Assembly: GCA_001510575.1 (NCBI GenBank) | Contig: LNGK01000005.1 | Coordinates: 4,053,795-4,117,794 of the forward strand | Origin: Knoxdaviesia capensis | Taxonomy: Eukaryota > Ascomycota > Sordariomycetes > Microascales > Gondwanamycetaceae | Direction of reading: 5' to 3' | DNA: 64,000 nt | In this document: positions 38,123 through 49,408 of the stretch, one piece after another | Layout: every line of letters begins with the position of its first letter | How positions within the stretch are numbered: the first letter of the stretch is position 1 | Made by a program: the position numbers and the translations under genes | Notes under the pieces: generated by a model | The model's input: only the letters and a program-made list of their open reading frames with translations | Databases searched by the model: none | Told to the model about the DNA's origin: nothing

Positions 38123-38832
38123 TGTGACGAATGAAGTGTGCGGAATTGGGCGAAAGGGGAAGGGGGGGGAGGAGGAGGAATTGCGATCGAATGAGAGTGA
38201 AGAGCGGCAGAGAAATCGGCGTGTGCGGTTGGAAGTGCAGGTGTGAAGCTGGGGAGAGAGTTTGCGAAGTGAAAAAGAAAAAAGTCAAGGTCCGCCTTGC
38301 GATCACTAGGGATTGATTGCACTGGACCTGTCAGAACGGCGCTTTGCTGACCAACCTGCATGCAAGGCTAGTGGTGCGATCGCCTGGGAAGTTTTTTTTT
38401 GGTGGGGTTTGCCGCCTTGCAGAACCTTTTGCCCTTGGCGAGGGTTGAGAGCCTTGCCCAGAATTGCATGACTTGGTTTTCCTCCGGAAGTCATCTCCGA
38501 CGAGCTACGAGCAAGTTTTCGGCCGTCACTGTTTTCTCGCAAGAGAACGGTCTCCATCACACCCCGATTTCAACATCCAAAGTTTGACGGTTTCTCATTG
38601 TTCAGTTGTGTATTGCGCCGACTAACCTATGGACAGCTATTGCAAACTGAACAAATGCCAACTCGCCATTCCGATCTGATCCGATATGCTCTCTAACCCC
38701 ACCATCTTGATCTTTGAAGATCTCGATGAACAAAAACCGAAAGCGTGAAATAACCCATAGAACCCTACAAAAAACCAACTCCAAAACGTCCGAGAAAACA
38801 AAAGAAATCCGTCCTTTCCAACCGACGTGCAT
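38123..38832. other. Intergenic: cox17 promoter and J-protein 3' flank
   Basis: About 710 bp. The half next to cox17 is CT-rich on the minus strand (38150-38280), as expected for its promoter/leader. No other gene is supported. Confidence 0.55.
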
Positions 38833-39859
38833 TTATACCCCGACCGTTTCCTGGAGAACCTTTGCAGCGAGTTGCGCAAGCAATCTCCCCTTGGCCTCAG
38901 CAGGCAGTTCCTACGTCGCGTTAGTCAAGCCGCCACCACTACCAAGGACACGCGAAGAAAACACAACACAAGTGAAACAACAAACAACATACCTGGAAGA
39001 CTTCATACACGCTCTTGCCGTTGACGTCCCGCACAGCGCCGAGCCGGTTCCCTGCAACCGCGCCCGCCACGAGGCCCGGCACGTTCCCGACGATGAAGCC
39101 GAGCGCGCCGCCGCTGACGCCGCCGACGTAGCTCCAGAACCGCGTGGTTGGGCGCGCGCCGCCGCCGACGCCCTCGGCGCCCGCCAGCCCTTCCTCGCGC
39201 AGCATCTCCTCGAAGACATCCTCGAACTGCCGGCTCTCCTCGCGCTCGCGCGCCGCGCTGGCTCCGCCCTGCCCCGTGAAGAAGTTCCACGCCCACGAGA
39301 ATGCGGCCCTGGGGATCCCCGCGGCCCCCGTAGCCCCGGCGCCGGGGCCCGCGTCAGTCCCTTCACTGCCCGGATCCTCCGGCGCTGCTTCGTCCTCGTC
39401 GAACGGGTCTGTGTAGGTATTCTGCGGGCGCCGCCGTCGTTGCTGCTGCTGCTCGCGCTGCCCGCGTTCGCGCCGTCGCTGGGTGTCGTATGCGCGCCGC
39501 CGCGAGCCGTCGGAGAGGGTGTAGTATGCGTCGTTGACGAGCTGGAAGCGTCGCGTGCGCCGTGCGCGCTCGGGACTGTCGGCGGCAACGCGGTCGGGGT
39601 GTGTTTTCAGTGCGGCGCTTTTATCCAAGACGATTAGTGTTGCGTTTGAAGCCATCGACTGTTCGTGGCGTTGGAACCCCCTTACCGTTTGTAGGCATCG
39701 CGGATCTCTTGCTGGGTGGCTGTATCGCTGACCTCAAGGATCGCATCTATGGGTAAAGAAAAACATGTTAGCTGCGAATACACTTCTAACCACCAACATT
39801 CGGTGTTGAAAAGTAATCATCGTACAGTAATCCGGGGCCAGCCCATCTCCGGTAGACAT
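38833..39859 (-). CDS. J-domain (DnaJ/Hsp40) protein with C-terminal glycine-rich hydrophobic segment
   Basis: Hsp70 co-chaperone of 265 residues. Exons on the minus strand: 39859-39826, 39746-39686, 39617-38993 and 38910-38833 (798 nt, frame kept). The J domain opens with APDYYAILEVSDTATQQEIR (residues 8-27). It reaches YKRAALKTHPDR with the HPD tripeptide at residues 38-40, then FQLVNDAYYTLSDGSRRRAYD. A Gln/Arg-rich and acidic linker follows. Near residues 190-230 there is a Gly/Val-rich stretch (GGVSGGALGFIVGNVPG) that could insert in a membrane like a glycine zipper. The short last exon gives an amphipathic helix (LPAEAKGRLLAQLAAKVLQ). The partner Hsp70 and the compartment are not evident. 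Confidence 0.9.
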
Positions 39860-40583
39860 GGCGGCAGGCTGTTCACTCTGGGGAGGAGGTTTCGTTTGTT
39901 CACCCGCACCCTGAGATATGGCAAAACTTGGGGCGAGCAGTCGACGTGATAGTATCACGAAGGGCCGAGTTCTTTGAATGCGAATACAGGTAGAATACGG
40001 ACAGATCTTTTCTAACGAGATGTGGAAAATATTTGGTGGTAAATCATGCCTAATCGTCGTGATATCATCGTGACAGGTTGTCTGGCTTCCATTTGTCACA
40101 TGAAGTCTTGAGCATGTGGTTGGCCGCCTCATCAGTAGTAGTCCCAGCTGGGTCTAGGCCTGAGTTTCTACGCTACGGCTCGTCATCGGCTATACCTCGG
40201 GATAAATTCCAATTTCGACTTCTCCCCATCTGGGTGAACTTGTCCTTGGGCGCCGCATACGGTTGACCCAGATTTCATAGAGAACTCTACCCGATTATCT
40301 GTCCATAACCCAAAAACCCCGTACCCGTGACCAATAGGAAAATAAATCCGAGAGGGGATATCATGTAGGGCGGTATCTAAATTCAAGACCGGGCATAGAA
40401 CATCCCCCCCAACTCAAACAACGAGGGAATAATCATATGCGGATGTGTTGATAGAAACCCCCCGATCGATAAGCAATCAATTTCAGATATCCAGTAACCC
40501 TGACTACTAAACCCAGACCAGTGTTAACCCCTATTTCATCCCCCTGCCACCCCCGCCGCCCTCCGGCTCCGCCTACGCCGCCG
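39860..40583. other. Intergenic
   Basis: About 720 bp: promoter side of the J-domain gene, then flank of the MFS pseudogene. No gene is seen. Confidence 0.6.
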
Positions 40584-41890
40584 TCAATATCCTTCTCCGG
40601 CATCGGTACTATGCACCGGCGCTGCCGAAAGCTCATCACTCTCTTCCTCTATATTAAAGCTCTTCAATATCCAGTGGCCCCTGTCCACAGAAACGCTCGC
40701 CAGGACCTCGATTTCCGCCATGGCCATGGCGAGAATCCACACATAGCGGATGCCCATGCCATACGCCTAGCGCACCGCCATCTGGGTATCCGGCGGTATG
40801 TTAGGATCCGTGCTGAGAAATATGTACAACTGTGCCGTGGTGCCGGTGAGGTGCCTCGCGTACTCGGGGCCGATGGCGTTCGCAGGGCACGTGTACTGGT
40901 CTTTCATGCCATTGACGAAGACAAGACTGCCGAGCCCATGGAGATGCCTGCCGTGAACCCCACGCTCCGCATCAGCGTAATAACCGCCACGGCCGACTCC
41001 ATGTCCAATTGGTATACGTAGTTCAGCCGCCCGCGGACCCGGGCTATGGCGTTTGTCACATAAAAGGCGCCCTTCTCCACCGTTGCGTAACTCTATCTGG
41101 TCATCCGCCGTGTTCTCCGTTGGGTCCTCCGTTCCGTATTCCAGTTGGTCTTCCGTTAGGCCCGTCGGACGCAGCGCCGGGGCCGTACCGTCGGCTTCAT
41201 GACGTTTACAGACTTGGTGAAAGATGGCGGCTGGAAATTTATTCCCAAGCCAAGTCCGACATTGGCATGGAATGTGGCCACGAGCGGCCAGTCGAGACGG
41301 GTGCGGGGAAAGAAATAGAAGAGGCAAAGTCCCGAAAGCTGGAGTACCGTCCCGATCCAGATAAATGCCGGTAGCGTCTTTTTGGCTTCTGGATAATCCC
41401 CAGAATGAGCGACGCCGCCATGAGTGGTCCCATTACCGGGAGCTGCCACAAACCCGCCTAGACCGCCGAGGCACCCAGCGCAGCCTGGAAGTATGCAGGA
41501 AGGAAGAAAGCCACCACGCTGAAGACCATACTGTGAACCAGCACAATAATCACCGGAACTTTGTGGTTGAAAGACTTGCAGTACATCCTGACTTGGACAA
41601 GCGGAACATCCACCCAGAGCTCGATACCAACGAAGATGAAGAAAAAAGCCCACGGAGACGCCGAGTAGGGTAATCACTGGAACCGAGAGCCACGGATAGA
41701 TAGCGCCACCGAATTGGAGGCCGAATCTCCGGTGTAAGCAGGCTGTACGTCCTATGCGACTCATATTAGGCGCCCGGATATGCCCGTCAGCAGACCCATT
41801 CGGTCGGCGGTCCGGATCCGGTATGCCGGAGGAAGGACTGGCAAGCTGGTCCCATCAATTACAGCGGCCTCCGCCTAAAGGAAAAAGATT
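40584..41890 (-). pseudogene. 5'-truncated, frameshifted MFS transporter remnant
   Basis: Pieces of the C-terminal half of a fungal 14-span (DHA2-type) major-facilitator drug transporter appear in order on the minus strand but in different frames. They include VFSVVAFFLPAYFQAALGAS and, after an in-frame stop, AGLWQLPVMGPLMAASLIL (about 41450-41550). Then come PAFIWIGTVLQLSGLCLFYF (about 41370), a GLGLGINFQPP loop (about 41240), a SVGFTAGISMGSAVLSSSM helix (about 40930), and a final helix GMGIRYVWILAMAMAEIEVL after a TAG at about 40770. The N-terminal helices are missing. A charged tail ends at a TGA (40584-40586). It cannot encode a working transporter as it stands. Confidence 0.8.
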
Positions 41891-44185
41891 TAGCAGGTGA
41901 TATTTCTATCGAGGGAATCTGCTTGACGACCAAGCGGGGGTAGTTCCTTGATACACATTATATCCCATCAGAGTCTCGTCTCGCCAGTGAAGAAGAGACG
42001 GGGACATGAAGAGCTGAATCGGCGAAGCAATCTGTAGACAAGAGGGGGCAGGAAGCGGGAAAAGAAAGAGACGCGAGATGAGGGAGGAGAGAGGACAGAA
42101 AAAGGCAACACAAAACAAACGGTGGTCATCCCCAGTTGCTATTGAAGAAAAACGGCCGCTGATTTCATCATCACAGACAGAAGGACGTATTGCCACTGCC
42201 TCTCCATTCACGGACGCCCAAGACAGACTAAAACTCCCATAGAAGGAGAAACTCACGCATCTTCCGGCAAATTCCGTCGAGTCCCTGCTGTGGACTGATA
42301 GGAGGCGTACGGCTGAAATCCTGAGTCATTTGCTCCAGCAGTTGGATACAGGGAGATGTTGATTGGGGCAGGAATTCCGAGCTTCGCTTTTGCCTTGAGC
42401 GTGGGGGAAAATTGTTCCTTTGCTGTCCATTCGGATGCGTATTTTTCTCTTCATTTGGGCGTCAGCTTGGCTGTCCACGATTTGGTTGCTGCTTGGAATC
42501 TAGGGTTGTCGAGGGTAACCGGGCTCCCGGCCACGTTTGACATGCGTTTGCTGCTTGTTGCTCGTTCACTTAGACATTCGTCCTTGAGTCGCCCCCAACT
42601 CATACAACCACAGAGCATATGAGACACACACGAAAAAGTGCCCTATGCTGGAATGCATCACGGATGCTCTTCCATAGAAGACATACACAGCCATCCTCCG
42701 TACTACTTGCATTTCGTTCCGACTTTGGATCGCCGACAACTTCCTTTTTGTTGTCATTTCCATCCTTAGCGAACCTGGCTTTAAGCTGTGAGAGTGTATA
42801 AAAATACATCTACTGTTGCATTAGACAAGAAGAGTCAGATTCCGATCCCACCGTCTGTTCTCTGCCCTCGTGTGTGCTCCTCTCTCCATCCGATCTCGCC
42901 TCGAAGCACGGCTACGTGGACTTGTCGGCCGGCACATCCTTCCGGGTCCAGACCATCCGATCTCTCTCTTCAGAACAGACCGGTGAACCCGTTCTGGTCG
43001 CAGATGTTCCAATCTCTTCCACTAGGGGGTGGTGAGCCACGATCTTGGATTCAGTATTCGCTCATGTGCTCGTCACGCATCAGCAGATAATGCGTGTGTT
43101 TCTTGCTTTTGGTCCCGTTTTCACTCACTGCCAAGGCATTCAGGACACTTTACAAACGGTGTGAGTGCCGGTAGTGCTGTTTTAGGTCTTGACAGCTGTG
43201 ATGTTTAAAACCCACCCCTAGAGATATGCCTAAAATCGCCCACACAGACTTGCACTCGGAAGTGTTTGATCGGTACAGGGGCTCGTTTCACCCACACTCC
43301 CGCCTTTTGTGCGCAAAATGTTTCCATGATATTCTTCCGGCACAGAGTGAGTCGATTTCGGGTGTGGCGCTGAAACGAAGAAGCTTTCAACTTCGATTCC
43401 AACAGCCTGTGCAGACAAGCGGAAACTAACTTTAAAACCTAACCTTCATGATCCTGGGGTGGTAGTGGCGGAGGTTTACAAACTCTATGCACTGTTCCAT
43501 GCCCGAGATTCATTCCATGCCAAGCTCGGTCGGCTGTCGAAATTCCTGCTCCCCCGATTCCTGCTCCCCCGTACAATGGATCGAATCTGTTTGACAGTGA
43601 CTGGAGGTCAGTTTTCCGAACGCCTGGCAACGAATATGCGCCCCCGTATATTGCAACGTGGGAGAGAGATCATGTGCTCTTGCGGCAACCACGCCTCAGT
43701 CGAGATTCATTGCGGCTAAAAAAAACATCGTCATCATGCTCTCCACACACTTCTAGCACATTCGTCGGCATTACAGATATCTCCAGAAACATTTCAAGCG
43801 ACAGCGATCTTCGCATAAAAACAGGAACAGACATCAGCGTACGATTGCCTTCTCTGTTCAGGACATCGGCTGGTGGGAGAAACAGACAGAGCCAGAGAGC
43901 CAGCCCTCTCCCAGTGTGTGCGGCGGAGTCTGTGCACCGCACAAACTGCATGCCAAACCCCTCGACCTCAGACTCCCTCTGTCGCGGATCTCCTCCTCGT
44001 CCCTTGTCAATGTCCATATACGCGACACTTCTATAGATGTTTTTGGGGGTGGAGGGTCCGGGATTCTCTAAAATTTTCAGTTTTTCTTCAGTGGTCGCTT
44101 TATGGGACCCTCCCCTAGTCCCAGGCACAATACCACGTCGAAATCCATATGGCTGAGCCTGGGCCTCAGAAGCACACACACACAC

Positions 44186-44239
<54 letters not shown>

Positions 44240-44756
44240 TGTGTAAGTGGTGTTGGTGTAGAATGGAGCCGAGTAGCAATCCACCCCCGACATGGTATCT
44301 TCCCCCATCTCCCGTTTCCTTCTCTCTTCTTCTCCTTTCTCCTCTTCTACTCTTTTTCTTCTTTTCTTAAGGTCATCTTGAAGTGTTGATTGTTTCCGCT
44401 CCTTTGCGTCGACGCTGGTCCTTGATTTTTTTCTTCTTCTTTTCTCCATTCATTTCGATTCTTCGGACTGCTGAGCAGCAATTCCAACTGTGTTACTTCC
44501 TCTCGTTGCTGTGCGACTTTCTTTTCTTTTAACTTCTTTTTTTTATAATCATCGCGAAAATCAAATCATTCCAGGCTCAATCGTTCAGACAAACTAATAA
44601 GCGACATCGACTGTCAAATCTAATCATATATCGCCGTCGTGCTTTCGCTGGACGACAATCCGACGACAAAAGCATTGTGCTCGTTCCATCACCGAACCTT
44701 GAAAACTTAAACCCCCAAAAACTCAAAATCAGAATTCAGATTAAGTCTCCGACAAA
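41891..44756. other. Intergenic upstream of the wall-protein gene
   Basis: 2.9 kb without a supported gene. It contains a 15-bp tandem duplication (43542-43571), a compound CA/GA/GT microsatellite (44173-44244), and from about 44300 a CT-rich then A/C-rich leader of the gene at 44757. Long frames over the microsatellite are low-complexity artefacts. Confidence 0.55.
44173..44244. repeat. Compound (CA)n(GA)n(GT)n microsatellite
   Basis: CA run 44173-44188, then about 46 bases of GA to 44237, then a short GT run. The purine/pyrimidine asymmetry switches at each border. Confidence 0.9.
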
Positions 44757-45998
44757 ATGAGATCAGTACAGACCGTCGCGCTCCTTGCGAGCATCGCCAT
44801 GGCCAGCGCCCAGAACACCCTCCCCCAGTTCGTCGGTGGAGGCGGCAACAACAACCTCGTGGTCGACGCTAACGCCGGTCCCGGCCGCTTCGGAGCCGCT
44901 GTCCAGAACGACGCTAATGCCGCCGCTGCCCTGGGCGCCGCAAACGCACAGGACGGGGGTGGCCTGCGGACTATTGCCGCCGGCTCGTTCTCACCTCCGG
45001 CCAATGCCAACGACTTCACCCTGGTGCTGAACAACCCCAACGGGCCCGCCACTGGCGCTGCTGCTCCCCCTGCTGCCGCGACCGGTATCTTCCAGAACGT
45101 CACCTCGACTACCGCCGTGGCCAGCGTGCCTGCGGCTGTCCCGACTGCAGCCACCACTGCCGCCTCGGGCACCATCATTGTTGGAAACCGCGCTCCGATC
45201 ACCCTCAACAACGGAGGCGCTGGTGCCGGTGTCGCTACTGCCATCGCTACCGTTACCAGCACCGCGGCCACCGAAATCGCCCCTGTCGGCATCGTTGTCA
45301 CCCCGACTGTGACCTCGTCTCCCACTGTGGGCAGCTTCACCCTCGTGCTTGCGTCGACGACCCCTGCCGCAGCTGTTGCTACCCCCGCTATTGTCCTCGG
45401 ATCTTCCACCGCCGATGTCCTGTTTGGAAACAGCAGCGCCATTGCCGTGCCCTCGACCGCCGGTGCCGGTGCCGGAATTGTTGTTGGCGAAGGCTCGCCC
45501 ACCGCTGCTGCGTCTGGCTCTGGAATCGTCGTTGGCGAAGGCGTCGCGGCTGCAACCCCAGCCGTCGCTAACACCGGCGCCGGAATTGTCGTTGGAGGTG
45601 GAAGCGCCGCCGCAACCGGAATCGTGCTCGAAACCTCTCCCACTGCCGGCGCTGTCGAGCCGACTGCCGCCGCTGTCGAGCCGACTGCCGCCGCTGGCTC
45701 GGAACAAGGAATCGTCGTGGGCTCGCAAGGCGCTGTGGACCTGGGCAGCAGCAACACCGCTGCCGCTGTGCCCTCTGGCCTCGCCGATGCTAGCCAGCCT
45801 GCCGCCGCGACCGCCCTGCCCACCGCTGCTACTCTGCCCACGGCCGCTGGCCTGGCTGCTGTCGGTGGACAGGTCACCGAGACCTCCGTTCCTGGAGTTG
45901 TTACCAACACCCTCCCGGGCTCTGCCCCTGAGCGCATGGTGTCGTCGATCGTCACGGTGGTTCTGGCTGTTGTCATGGGCGCAATGCTGGTGATATAA
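44757..45998 (+). CDS. Probable GPI-anchored Ala/Val/Gly/Thr-rich cell-wall protein
   Basis: Intronless, 413 residues. A signal peptide (MRSVQTVALLASIAMASAQ) starts it, and a hydrophobic C-terminus after a Gly-Ser/Ala-Pro patch (SSIVTVVLAVVMGAMLVI) fits a GPI-attachment signal. Between them lies low-complexity Ala/Val/Thr/Gly/Pro sequence with recurring GIVVGEGS / GAGIVVGGGS units (about residues 240-330) and a perfect 7-residue repeat AVEPTAA (about 301-314). Thr and Ser are moderately abundant, so O-mannosylation is likely. No catalytic domain is visible. A long CT-rich leader precedes the start. A structural wall or surface protein is the best guess. The large antisense frame is a mirror of the biased codons. 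Confidence 0.82.
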   Translation: MRSVQTVALLASIAMASAQNTLPQFVGGGGNNNLVVDANAGPGRFGAAVQNDANAAAALGAANAQDGGGLRTIAAGSFSPPANANDFTLVLNNPNGPATGAAAPPAAATGIFQNVTSTTAVASVPAAVPTAATTAASGTIIVGNRAPITLNNGGAGAGVATAIATVTSTAATEIAPVGIVVTPTVTSSPTVGSFTLVLASTTPAAAVATPAIVLGSSTADVLFGNSSAIAVPSTAGAGAGIVVGEGSPTAAASGSGIVVGEGVAAATPAVANTGAGIVVGGGSAAATGIVLETSPTAGAVEPTAAAVEPTAAAGSEQGIVVGSQGAVDLGSSNTAAAVPSGLADASQPAAATALPTAATLPTAAGLAAVGGQVTETSVPGVVTNTLPGSAPERMVSSIVTVVLAVVMGAMLVI

Positions 45999-46573
45999 AC
46001 GGGTTGATACTCACCTCGTCCTTCTTTTTCTTGGGGGATGAACTTTTCTTTTCAAATTCTTTTCCTGTCCGTTGTTTTTTATTTCTTGTCCTTTTATATG
46101 CATGCGAGTTCAAGTGAAATGATAGTGAAACGGAGAGTAAGGACGTGGGTCCACAGGTGGCGGTGGTAGTGGAAGATGGTTGGAATCTCCCCCAATCTTT
46201 AACGACAAAGATAAAACGGCGCTCATTTTTTTCTTCTTTTGGTGATATTTAATTTGGACGATTGACTCTGTCTTGCTTTCTGCTCTCACTATCTTTTCCG
46301 ATTTCTTTTTTCCTATCCTTCTGATCAATAAACCTTTTTTTTTTTTTTTTTTCATTTGTCCGGCGTCGATAGGCGTGGTATTATATTAAATACAAAATCC
46401 AAGTTTTCCTCCTGTGAGACAGACTTGTAACTTCGAATCGTGAAATGCGGAAGGTAATGAATGATGCATATTTCCGGATGGTGGTTTCTGGGATAATGGC
46501 GGTAACTAGACTCATGAATCCCGGATATTCTTATACTTGCTGTTTGGATAGTCTTGTAAGTTGAGTCTATCAT
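45999..46573. other. Intergenic
   Basis: About 575 bp, AT-leaning, with a T18 tract near 46336-46353. 3' flank of the wall-protein gene; nothing else is seen. Confidence 0.6.
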
Positions 46574-47100
46574 CTACAGTAGTGTCTCTAGTTTCTCGGC
46601 TAACAACCCCACCAAGCTCCGCTTTCTATCCCGGTCTGATGCCGCATGCCAGAACGTGGCGCCGCCCAGCCCCTGCTCGAGAAGCCAATCCGCCTTTGCA
46701 CGCGCACTGCGCGGCGTCTCCTAGCTGAGCAGTTCCTCGGACTCGAGATCAAAGCTGTAAGAGGCTTTGGCGGCGTCATCCCACTGCTCGGCGGCACCTA
46801 GACGGGGCAATTAGTTGTACAACCACAGGCCAGGCTCGGATGAGCCGGTGCCGGTGCCGCTGAACGGCTGGCCCAGCCCCGACGTGTTTGTGAAGGCGCG
46901 TCCGTACAGCGGGATTCCGAGCACAAGTTTTTGCGGTGCGATGCCGTTGGATATGTACTCAGCAACCCCGGCGTCAACGGTGTCCGTCGTGGAGGCCCAA
47001 TTGTTGGGGTTAGGGTGCAGTGCGGCCTGGTGGCCGGATGTGCGATCCCAAGGCCCGGCATGGTCGTATGAAACAAGGTGCAACTTGGGAGGCCACCGAA
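46574..47100 (-). pseudogene. GH18 chitinase C-terminal remnant
   Basis: Minus-strand sequence matches the last third of fungal GH18 chitinases: LVSYDHAGPWDRTSGHQA, then SNGIAPQKLVLGIPLYGRAF, then GGATFWHAASDR near the end. Two in-frame stops interrupt it (after GLWLYN near 46811 and after EELLS near 46725). The upstream two thirds, including the catalytic DxxDxDxE strand, are absent: homology stops near 47100 beside an A-rich tract. It therefore cannot make an active enzyme. Confidence 0.85.
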
Positions 47101-47428
47101 GTAAAAATTAAAAAAAAAAAAAAATTGAAATCAAAGCATCAGAAGCTATTGCATCAGGTGCAACACCAGCGTGGTGACAGAATACGATCAGCTGTTACTA
47201 AATGCCAATTGAAAAATGAGCCCACATACACCGATAACATTCACAACAACATTCACAGCACCAAGCATCCTTCTGCTTATGTGTATCATAAATAAAAGCT
47301 CTTACCGTACCCTTTTCTCAGGGGCGTCACTGGGGTTCCCATAAAAACACTATCGAAAAAAATTCATTCGACTAACAATAATAATACAAATCGCTCTATG
47401 AATGCAGAATAGGAGATATTATTCATCG
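47101..47428. other. Intergenic with A-rich tract
   Basis: A run of about 15 A residues near 47110-47124 abuts the chitinase remnant. The rest is unremarkable AT-leaning sequence. Confidence 0.6.
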
Positions 47429-48028
47429 TCACCTGGAAGTCGGCTGCTTCTTCTCAACTGGGTATCCCGGCTCGGGCATGTACATCTGTTCGCGGCGTTC
47501 GAATAGGATCAGAACGGCGGGCAGGGAAGCCAGAACCGTCAGGGCGATTTGCCATGTGTATGGAGGCACACCGGCTCCCAAAACAACGGGGACACCAGCA
47601 CATTCAGCAAGCCAAGCAATAAACGCACCGGCACCAGCTAGCATCAACGCGGCGACCGCACCGACACCGAGGCGGAAGGCAGCGCTCGGCGGCAGCTCGT
47701 AGCGGGACACGGTGAAGTAGGCGCTGCCCATCGACAAGACGAATAGGGCAGAGGCCGGGGCGATGGCGCCCAGAGGCACGCCGGTTTCGGGGAGGGCGTC
47801 GGTCGCGGGCTTGCAAGCATCGGCCAGGGTTGTGAGCAGTGGCGACACGGCGCTGGAGATCGGCGACGAAGGCGACGAGAGCAGCTGGGTCACGCCGTGT
47901 ACCACGGCTGCGTTAAGAAGAACCTGTGCGGCATAGATGGCGCTGATGTGCACGGCGAAGTATGCGACGGCAACGTCCCACAGAAGCTCGAGCACGGCGT
48001 CGGTGGATTTGAATAAAGCGTACACCAT
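47429..48028 (-). CDS. Small multi-span membrane protein, unknown function
   Basis: Intronless, 199 residues. It is Ala/Val/Leu-rich with about four hydrophobic segments: residues 10-48, 92-110 (ASALFVLSMGSAYFTV), 120-145 (GVGAVAALMLAGAGAFIAWL) and 160-180 (TWQIALTVLASLPAVLILF). A short charged tail follows (ERREQMYMPEPGYPVEKK). No signature motif is recognised. C/G-ending codons and the lack of stops in a biased frame support a real gene. The start has a CT-rich upstream region on the minus strand. Confidence 0.72.
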   Translation of the reverse strand: MVYALFKSTDAVLELLWDVAVAYFAVHISAIYAAQVLLNAAVVHGVTQLLSSPSSPISSAVSPLLTTLADACKPATDALPETGVPLGAIAPASALFVLSMGSAYFTVSRYELPPSAAFRLGVGAVAALMLAGAGAFIAWLAECAGVPVVLGAGVPPYTWQIALTVLASLPAVLILFERREQMYMPEPGYPVEKKQPTSR

Positions 48029-49408
48029 AGTGAAGTATATGTGTGTGGAGGTAGATGGAGAAGTGGATGTGACTTGAGGAAGTGATCAAGGAGAGAGGAA
48101 GAGAGAAGGAACAGAAGGTAGGAAGATACTAGTACGTAGTAGTTTTGAAGTATGGAAGTGAAATTGATGTTTGAATTGATGATGGGGAAAAGAAAAGTAA
48201 ACAAGAAACCTTGCCGCGATCATGAACCCCCAACAGCAGCGGGCAGTATTTATGGGCAGCTCCAACCCACATGTCAAAGGGGAAAGAAGCTACATGTGGA
48301 ATGTATATTCATCCTTCATGAACAGACTATCACCAAGCCCACCCGCAAAACGAAAATCTCCGTCATGGTGATGATGACAGCATGGGACCGCCGCACACAG
48401 CTGTTTGCGTCCTCGTGCCCACTAAAACGGTCATGGCAATCGTGTATGTACTGTACGATACAGAGCCGAGAAGTCAATGACTGTGAGGCTGGGATGGAAG
48501 AAGCACACTGTGGAAGTGCGAAGAGAAAGCCGCTGTTGCGATTTTATGGGGTGATGTTCTCCAGTTGTCGATAGTGGACTGATCCAGCGAAACGAGCGTG
48601 TACAGTGGGGAGCTGAACTGGATAGGGCTAGGCCAGTGAAAAAAAATAATTTGGCAGGGCACAGTCCACTGGAGAAGAAAAACAGGTGATTTTTTTGGCT
48701 GGGAGGGACGCTTCGGCCTGCAGACTCGAGAATGGCCGGAGAAGTGGGGCCGAAGCTTTTTGGGCCTCGTGCCCTCTTTTCAGTCTTCCGCCATCAGTTC
48801 AGCGTGCCTGCCCTCCACTAAGAACTCGGCCTCGGAAAAGAAACCCAAGAAGCAAGCGCCAGAAATCTGACGATGCCAAATACCACAAATGAAAGGATTT
48901 TGACGAACCTTCTGGACCCTGCGCTCCGGCTCCCTTGAGTTTTGCGCTTCCCCGGGTGGCTGGAAGGAACTCGTGCGTTGTGTGTCTTGTGATCACTACG
49001 TCTCTCCTCGTACACATATGGGACCATGCTCTATCGGAGAATTCCTAACCCTAATAACACAACCCCGTGTCTTTCCTCCGGGGTCAAGGTGATTTCCCCG
49101 CAAAGCTTGATTCCGAATTCCCTGGACATACTTCCAAACTACCGCGATGGCGCACGACAGAATAATGCTTAATAGTTGCATAGCTCATGGTTCACTTAAA
49201 GGAGAAACGTTGATGTCAATGACTAACTAATATTGATAGTCGGTGTGTAATTAACTCGCTTGCTACTTTCTGCACTGGACACTCGTAAAAACATGGAGAG
49301 CGTGCTTCTCTTCGTCAGGACTAGTGTGCCCGCCAGCCCCTTTCAAAAGAAAGAGGAACACATCACACATGTATCCAAACCAAAAAGAAGCTTTGGGCAT
49401 TGACAGGC
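48029..49408. other. Intergenic
   Basis: About 1.4 kb. It has a CT-rich (minus) leader next to 48028, GTACTGTAC at 48448-48456, and CTAACCCTAA (telobox-like) near 49046. No gene is supported. Confidence 0.6.

Noticed and set aside
38714..39637. 307-codon plus-strand frame
   Set aside because: Antisense to the J-domain gene, whose HPD motif and splice sites are clear on the minus strand.
41906..42256. Upstream exon of the MFS remnant
   Set aside because: The 116-codon minus-strand frame is hydrophobic in places but has no transporter motif and does not join the remnant by a clear splice.
43670..44449. 259-codon minus-strand frame
   Set aside because: Runs through the CA/GA microsatellite, giving Leu/Ser repeats; no family resemblance and no leader.
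44741..45976. 411-codon minus-strand frame opposite the wall-protein gene
   Set aside because: Antisense shadow of an Ala/Val/Gly-rich gene; lacks a signal peptide or any domain, whereas the plus strand has both signal peptide and GPI-type tail.
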